A stretch of 64,000 bases of DNA from Sympetrum striolatum. Taxonomy: Eukaryota > Arthropoda > Insecta > Odonata > Libellulidae. Positions 57,291-64,000 of the stretch are shown here, in pieces. The notes below the pieces were generated by a model that did no database searches, was not told the origin of the DNA, and was given only the letters and a program-made list of their open reading frames with translations. The first letter of the stretch is position 1; each line of letters opens with the position of its first letter. The DNA lies in assembly GCA_947579665.1 (NCBI GenBank), contig OX388351.1, positions 2,976,001-3,040,000 on the forward strand, given 5' to 3'. A program made the translations under genes and the position numbers.

Positions 57291-59631
57291 TGAGAGAGAG
57301 CAAAAATGTTAAAAGTTTGCTAAATTTTTCCCATTTTGTCTCTTATTTCGATATTATCTTGATTCGATCATCTCTCGACAAATTGATGAAAATTAAGGCA
57401 AATAAGAGGAGAAAATTTGAAATGTCGCTAAAATTATCCGTCTTCGTTTCATTATTCGATCATATCTCAATAATATGTCGAATAATAAAATAAATTAGCT
57501 GAAAAAATGAAATTTCGATAAAATCATCCGTTTTCGTTGCTACTTTCGATTATATCTCGATTATATATCGAAAAATAATGACAAAATAGGGAAAAAAATT
57601 GAAATTTTGCTATAATTATCCGTTTTAAGAGCTTTTTTCGAAAATATCTCGATAAAATGACGAAAAATCAAGATAAAATAGAGAAAATAAATTGAAATTT
57701 CGCTAAAATTATCCGCTTTTGTTGCTTTCTTCGATCATAACTTGTAAAAGGACGAAAAATATACAAAAAAAAGAGGGAAAAAATTGAGATATCGCTAAAA
57801 TTATCTTTTTTCGTTGCCTTTTTCAAATATATCACGATACAATGATGAAAATTGAGATAAAATAGGAGAAAAAATGTAAATTTCGCTAAAATTTCTGTTT
57901 TTGTTGCTTTTATCGAACATATCTTGATAAAAGGACGAAAAATAAACACCAAATGGATGAAAAAATTGAGATTACGCTAAAATTATCCGTTTTTGTTGCT
58001 TTTTCCGATAATATCTCGATAAACTGACGAAAAATAAAGAAACAATTTAGAGGAAAAATGTAAATTTCGCTTAAATTATCCGTTTTCGTGATTTTTTCGA
58101 TCATATCTCGATAAAATGACGAAAATTGTGGCGAAATAGTGGAGAAAAATAATAGATTTCGCTAAAATTATCCGTTTTCGTTGCTTTCTTCGATCATATC
58201 TTGTAAAAGGACGAAAAATATACAAAAAATAGAGGGAAAACATTGAGATATCGCTAAAATTATCTTTTTTCGTTGCCTTTTTCAAATATATCACGATACA
58301 ATAATGAAAATTGAGATAAAATAGGAGAAAAAATGTAAATTTCGCTAAAATTTCTGTTTTTGTTGCTTTTATCGAACATTTCTTGATAAAAGGACGAAAA
58401 ATAAACACCAAATAGAAGAAAAAATTGAGATTACGCTGAAATTATCCGTTTTTGTTACTTTTTCCGATAATATCTCGATAAACTGACGAAAAATAAAGAA
58501 AAAAATTAGAGGAAAAATGTAAATTTCGCTTAAATTATCCGTTTTCGTGATTTTTTCGATCATATCTCGATAAAATGACGAAAATTGTGGCGAAATAGTG
58601 GAGAAAAAAAATAGATTTCGCTAAAATTATCCGCTTTTTTTGGTTTCTTCGATCATATCTTGTAAAAGGACGAAAAATAAACAAAAAATTGAGGGAGAAA
58701 ATTGAAATATCGCTAAAATTATCTTATTTCGTTGCCTTTTTCAAATATATCACGATAAGATGACGAAAATTAAGAAAAAATAGAGGGAAAAAATTGAAAT
58801 TTCTTTGAAATAATCTATATTCGTTGCATTTTCAGGACATATCTCGATGGAAGAACGAAAATTAAGAAAAATTGAAGAGAAAATTTGAAATTTTGCTAAA
58901 ATCATCCGTTTTCGTTGGATTAATCGTTCATATCTCAATAATATGACGAATAATAAAGACAAAATTTACCTGAAAAATGAAATTTTGCTCAAATTATCCA
59001 TTTTCGTTGCTTTTTTCGATAATATATTCATGAAAGGAAGAAAAATAAAAACAAAATTTAGAGGTTGAAATTGAAATTTCGCTAATTTTATCCGTTTTCA
59101 TTGCGTTTTCGATCATATCTCGATAATACGACGGATAATAAAGAAACTTTAAGCTGAAAAAATTGAAATTTCGCTAAAATTATCCGTTTTCGTTGCTACT
59201 TTCGATTATCTCTCGATAAAATGACGAAATATTAAGACAAAATCTTGAGGAAAAAATTGAAATTTCGCCATAATTATCCGTTTTCGTTGCTTTTTCGATC
59301 ATAACTCGAATAAATTTCGAAAAATAAAGACAAAATAGAGAAAAATAATTGAAATTTCGCTGAAATTATCCATTTTAGTTGCTTTTTTCGATCAGATTTC
59401 GATGAAATGACTAAAAAAAGTCAAAATAGATGAAAAAAATTAAACTTTCGCTATAATTAACCGTTTTCGTTGATTTTTTCGATAATATCTGAATAAAATG
59501 ACAAAATTTAAGGCTATAGAAAGGAGAAAAATTAAATTTTCGCTAAAATTATCCATTTTCGTTGATTTTTTTGTTAATATCTGAATAACATTACAAAAAT
59601 TAAGGCAAAAGTAAGGTAATTAAGGTAATTT
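57180..59631 (+). repeat. Satellite array, monomer about 92 bp (block 2), with 459 bp higher-order repeat
   Basis: Same monomer as block 1. A five-monomer unit of 459 bp is repeated: 57710-58168 and 58169-58627, and a partial third follows. Landmarks such as cgttgcctttttcaaatata and tttttgttgcttttatcgaa recur at 459-base spacing (57910/58369). Confidence 0.88.
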
Positions 59632-59895
59632 GCTAAAACTTTAGTATGCAACATATTTTTGTATCACTGATTTTTTATTCATGAAATACTGATAAACCGG
59701 AGTCATGTAAATATGTATATGTAAATATGTAAATATAAATATTTACATCTTATATATGGAGGAAGTTATTTGCTGGCCACATCAGATTTTTGTCGATATA
59801 ATCTTCACAAAATACAAAAATATTGCAGAAATAGAGCAAAAATATAAAAATGTTGCAAAAATTAACCCAATTTGTCGCTTTCTTCTATATTATCT
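59365..59895 (+). repeat. Duplicated block with a family A end, second copy
   Basis: Repeats 56740-57290, including the family A fragment (59632-59800: aaaccggagtcatg, tatggaggaagttatttgct, ggccacatcag). It ends at the start of the GC-rich minisatellite. Confidence 0.8.
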
Positions 59896-61725
59896 TGACC
59901 AGAGGTCGATGAACTGTGGTCATTGACTCGAAGTCGATGACCCAAGGTCGATGACGCGAGTTCGATGACCCGAGGTCGATGACCCGAGGCCGATGACCAA
60001 AGGTCGATGGCCCGAGGTCAACCCTGGGAGGTCGACTCCGGGAGGTAAACCCTGGAAGTCGACTCCGGGAGGTCGACTCCGGAAATCGACTCCGTTAGGT
60101 CGACTCCGGAAGTTGACTCCGGGAGGTCGAGTCAGGAAGTCGACTCAGGAGGGTCGAGTCCGGGAAGTCGTCTCCGGGTAGTTGACTCCGGGAGATCGAC
60201 AAATTGAGATTGACTCCGGGAGGTCAACTCCGGGAGGTCGACTCAGGGAGGTCGACTCCTAGAGGTCAAACCTTGGAGGTCGACTCCGGAAGGTCGACTT
60301 CGGGATGACATAAGTTCAACGACCCGAGGTCAATGACCCGAGGTCAATGAACCGAGGTCAATGACCCGAGGTCAATGACCCGAGGTCAATGGCACGAGAA
60401 AAATGACTCGAGGACAATGACCCTAGGACAATAACCCGAATTCGATGACCTGAGGTCGACCCTGGGAGGTCGACTCCGGGAGGTTGACTCCGGGAGGTCA
60501 ACTTTGGAAGTCGACTCCGGGAGGTCAACTCTGGAAGTCGACTCTGGGAAGTTGACTCCGGGAGATCAATGACTCAAGGTCGACCCCGGGAGGTTGACTC
60601 CGGGAAGTCAATTTTTGAAGTTGACACCAGGACGTCGACACCGGAAGTCGACTCCGGGAGATCGACTCAGGAAGTCGACTTCGGGACAACTTATAGTCAA
60701 TGACCCGAGATCAATGACCCGAGGTCAAGACCCGAGGTCAAAGACCCGAGTTCAATGACCCGAGGTCAATGACCGGAGGACAATGACCCTAGGTCAATGA
60801 CCCAAGGTCGATGATCCGAGGTCGACCCTGGGAGGTCGATTCCGGGAGGTTGACTCTTGGAGGTCAACTCTGGAAGTCGACTACGGGAGGTCAACTCTGA
60901 AAGTCGACTCCGGGAGGTTGACCCCGGGAGATCGATGACCCGAGATCGACTCCAGGAGGTGCACTCCTGGAGGTAAACTCTGGAAGTCGACTCAGGGAGG
61001 TCGACACCGGAAGTCGACTCTGGGAGGTTGAATCTGGGAGGTCGACTCCTGGAGGTCGACTTCGGGATAACTTACGGTCAATGACCCGAGGTCAATGACC
61101 CGAGGTCAAGACCCGAGATCTATGACCCGAGGTCAATGACCCGAGGACAATGACCCTAGGTCAATGACCCAAGGTCGATGACCCGAGGTCGATGACACGA
61201 GGTGGATGACCCATGGTCGATGACCCATGGTCGATGACCCGAGGTCGACTCCAAAAGGTTGACTTCGGGAAGTCAACTCTGGAAGTCGACTCCGGGAGGT
61301 TGACTCCTAGAGATCGATGACCCGAGGTCGACTCCGGAAGGTCAACTCTGGAAGTCGACTCCGGGAGGTCTATTCCGGATGTTGACTCCGAGATGTCGAC
61401 TCAGGGAGATCGACTCCGAGAGATTGAATCTGGCAGGTCGACTCCGGGAGGTCTACTTTTGGACGTCTCTTCCGGAAGGTCGACTCCGGGATGACTTACG
61501 GTCTATGACCCGAGGTCAATGACCCGAGGTCAATGACCCGAGGTCGATGACACTAGGTCTATGACTCTATGTCGATGACCATAGGTCGATTACTTGAGGT
61601 CGATGAACCGAGGTCGATGACCCAAGGTCGATTACCCGAGGTCGATGAACCGAGGTCGATGACCCGAGGGTCATGATGCTAATTGTTCTACTCGAGGTTA
61701 ATGAAACTAGGTCGAAGATACTAAG
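59893..61725 (+). repeat. GC-rich minisatellite, 14 bp units in two alternating types, higher-order period about 381-425 bp
   Basis: Units are of two kinds: aggtc(g/a)atgacccg and aggtcgactccggg. Runs of one kind alternate with runs of the other. A larger cycle is marked by gggat-ac-ta-gtcaatgaccc at about 60304, 60685, 61066 and 61491 (steps 381, 381, 425). Composition differs sharply from the AT-rich flanks. Open frames here (59993-60181 plus, 61567-61794 minus) are repeat translations. Confidence 0.93.
60327..61539. promoter_or_regulatory. Ten IR-1 nuclear-receptor-like sites (AGGTCA A TGACC)
   Basis: AGGTCAATGACC occurs at 60327, 60355, 60369, 60763, 60791, 61089, 61130, 61158, 61513 and 61527. 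It is an inverted repeat of AGGTCA half-sites with one spacer base, the form bound by ecdysone receptor/USP in arthropods. Many further units differ by one base (AGGTCGATGACC). Binding is inferred; the sites may simply follow from the repeat unit. Confidence 0.4.
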
Positions 61726-61785
61726 GCATTTCTGCAAAATGTTCAGGGTATTTGCCTTTATTTCATCAACATTCATTTTAACCTC
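61726..61785. other. Junction between minisatellite and minus-strand satellite
   Basis: Short transition without features. Confidence 0.4.
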
Positions 61786-62752
61786 GTAGAACATATACTC
61801 CTTTTGAAGATATCAACTAGATGTGTCCGAATTTCTGGTTTTTGTTACGATTTTCTACCGCAGTAAACGAAGAAACCAGAGAAATCTATATCTTGTTTTT
61901 GTTATTTTCTAGTATTTGGCACTTCATTACAATTCAAGTAATTCGTGTTGTATCTGGTTTCCTATTAAAGATCAAAAGGAGATCTTTCTTAATTCGAACA
62001 AAATGTTCACTTGTAAGAGAAAAATACGCAAACACAGGCGAAAAACGGGTTCTTTAGAATTTTTAATATTTCCTAGCAGTGTTTTGCCTACAATTTAAGA
62101 AAACATAGTCAAGCTTGGAATTTTTATAAAGAAGAAGAGAGCGAGATCCTTCCATATTTGAACAAAAAATTCACTTCTATTGGTAAACTACTGTATTATC
62201 GACGAAAATTAGAATTTTTTTTTTAATGTTTTGTGTTTTTATTGGCTGTATTTTGCATACAATTCGGGAAACCTAGTCGAAATTTTACTCGTATTGATGA
62301 TCTAATTAAGACCCTATTATATATTGAAGAATATTCCCATTTATATGTACAAATTACGAAAAAATTGGCGATAAAATGGCCTTTGTTTGGAATATGTAAA
62401 TTTTTCCTCTCTATTTAGCCTAAAATTCCAGTAAATCTAGCCGAATATGGACACGTTTTAAGTAGTTCACGAGGTCTTTCCATATTTTGAAAATAAATTC
62501 CACTGATATGAGCAAATTAGTGAAAGAACGGCGAAAAATAGTAAGCTTGTTCAGGTTTGGAATTGTTTTTATGATTCTAGCGAGACCATTCCATATTTTG
62601 AAGAAAATCCCACTTTTAATAGCAAATAATAGAACAATCGGTGAAAAAAGGGCATTTCGTAGAATCTATTAATTTTTTTGGCTGTACTTTGAATAAATTC
62701 GAGGAAAGGTAGTGGAAGTTGGACCTGTTTACAAAGAACGAAAATTTTGCAG
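61786..62752 (-). repeat. Diverged satellite, about 165 bp monomer, minus strand
   Basis: Reverse complement of the 38960-47405 satellite: ggctgtattttgcatacaat, tttccatattttgaa-aaaat, ccacttt-ta-agcaaatta, and ggcgaaaaa-ggcattt. About six monomers. The family therefore occurs in both orientations, 14 kb or more apart. Confidence 0.8.
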
Positions 62753-64000
62753 TAATAGAGCAAAGATATTAAAATTTCGCTAATATTATCCCATTTTGTC
62801 TCTTTTTTCGATATTATCTATCACAATGCAAAACATTTTGGAGAAAGAGAGCAAAAAAATTAAAATTTTGCTAAACTTTTCCCATTTTGTCTCTTATTTC
62901 GATATTATCTTGAAAAAATGACGAAAATTTTGCTGAACGAGAGCAGAAGTATTAAAACTTCGCTAAAATTATCCCATATTTTCGCTTTTTTCTATATAAT
63001 CTCTCACAATGCAAAAAAGTTTGGTGAAAGAGAGCACAAAATGTTAAAAGTTTGCTAAATTTTTCCCATTTTGTCTCTTATTTCGATATTATCTTGATTC
63101 GATCATCTCTCGATGAAATGATGAAAATTAATGCAAATTAGAGGAGAAATTTTGAAAGGTCGCTAGAATTATCCGTCTTCGTTTCATTATTCGATCATAT
63201 CTCAATAATATGTCGTATAATAAAAAAAAATAGCTGAAAAAATGAAATTTTGATAAAATCATCCGTTTTCGTTGCTACTTTCGATTATATCTCGATAAAA
63301 TGGTAAAATTAAGGAAAAATAGAGGAGACGAATTAAAATTTCTCAAAATTTATCCGTTTTCGTTGCTTTTTTTTGATTATATCTCGATTATATATCGAAA
63401 AATAATGACAAAATAGGGGAAAAAATTGAAATTTCGCTAAAATTATCCGTTTTAAGAGCTATTTTCGAAAATATCTCGATAAAATGACGAAAAATAAAGA
63501 TAAAAATAGAGGAAAAAATTGAAATTTTGCGAAAATTATCCGTTTTCGTTGCTTATTAGGAACATAACTCGATAAAATGACGAAAAATAAAGAAATAATA
63601 GAAAAAAATAATTGAAATTTAGCTGAAATAATCCGTTTTCGTTGCCTTTTCAATCATATCTTGATTTAAAGACTAAAAAAAGACAAAATAGATGAAAAAA
63701 ATTGAAATTTCGCTAAAATTATCCGTTTTCGTTGCTTTTTCGATCATATCTCAATAAAATGACGAAAAATAAAGACAAATAGGGAAAAAGTTTGAAATTT
63801 CGCTGAAATTATCCGTTTTCCTAGATTTTTTCTCTCATATCTCGATACAATGACGAGAAAAAAAGACAAAATAGAGAAAATAAATTGAAATTTCGTTAAT
63901 GTTATCCTCTTTTGTTGCTTTTTTCGATCATACCTTATAAAAGGACGAAAAATAAACAATAAATAGAGGAAAAAATTTGAGATATCGCTAAAAGTATCTT
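62753..64000 (+). repeat. Satellite array, monomer about 92 bp (block 3), running off the window
   Basis: Opens with a block also seen at 57220-57540 (cccattttgtctctt-tttcgatattatct, tcgatcatctctcga). It continues with standard monomers similar in order to 52640-53250 to the window end. The array is not terminated here. Confidence 0.88.

Noticed and set aside
52715..58962. Many minus-strand frames rich in Phe, Ser and Lys
   Set aside because: Satellite monomers read in a frame with few stops. The monomers are diverged, with no sign of coding constraint.
59993..60181. Pro/Gly/Arg-rich open frame of 62 codons
   Set aside because: Direct translation of the 14 bp minisatellite. It ends where the repeat type changes.

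Overview
The window is an AT-rich, repeat-dominated stretch of animal nuclear DNA. It is most likely from an arthropod: it holds a mariner element, an I-group-like LINE with a three-knuckle gag, a CR1/Jockey-type LINE fragment, Ty3/gypsy remnants and spliced-looking gene debris with GT-AG borders. There is no bacterial gene structure. I cannot name the species. I see no intact host gene. Every coding region carries stops, frameshifts or truncation, so this reads as heterochromatin-like sequence built by tandem duplication and nested transposon insertion.

Layout. 1-13187: a tandem segmental duplication with a unit of about 5.8 kb (two near-identical copies, then a diverged third). Each unit holds 590-600 bp repeats (called family A here) with a (GT)n tract, followed by a decayed multi-exon gene that I do not recognise. 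13188-24020: unassigned sequence, several copies of a second repeat (family B) with a tRNA B-box-like motif about every 157 bp, a duplicated gene fragment, and a mariner element inserted in one copy of that duplication whose other copy is an empty site. 24021-30470: mostly unassigned, with a possible TIR element enclosing a 5'-truncated LINE. 30473-36382: a structurally complete LINE of about 5.9 kb (target site duplications, ORF1, EN-RT-RNase H, ACT tail) inactivated by two stops and two frameshifts, inserted in an inverted family A copy. 36395-38940: more family A, and the best preserved family B array. 38960-47405: a satellite of about 165 bp, interrupted by a transposon with TIRs of about 675 bp and by a solo LTR, each cutting a monomer. 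47406-50100: unassigned sequence, a gypsy RNase H fragment and a LINE RT fragment.

50160-64000 is a mosaic of arrays: an 85 bp hairpin repeat, a 138 bp repeat that flips orientation near 51300, a 92 bp satellite with higher-order repeats of 459 and 1836 bp, a GC-rich 14 bp minisatellite (59893-61725), and the 165 bp satellite again on the minus strand.

The genes do not form a working system. The most interesting signals lie in the repeats. The minisatellite holds ten IR-1 nuclear-receptor half-site pairs (AGGTCA-A-TGACC) of the ecdysone-response type. Family B is a periodic array of pol III box-B-like motifs. Family A carries recurrent CCGGAAGT motifs. Functional readings of these are inference.
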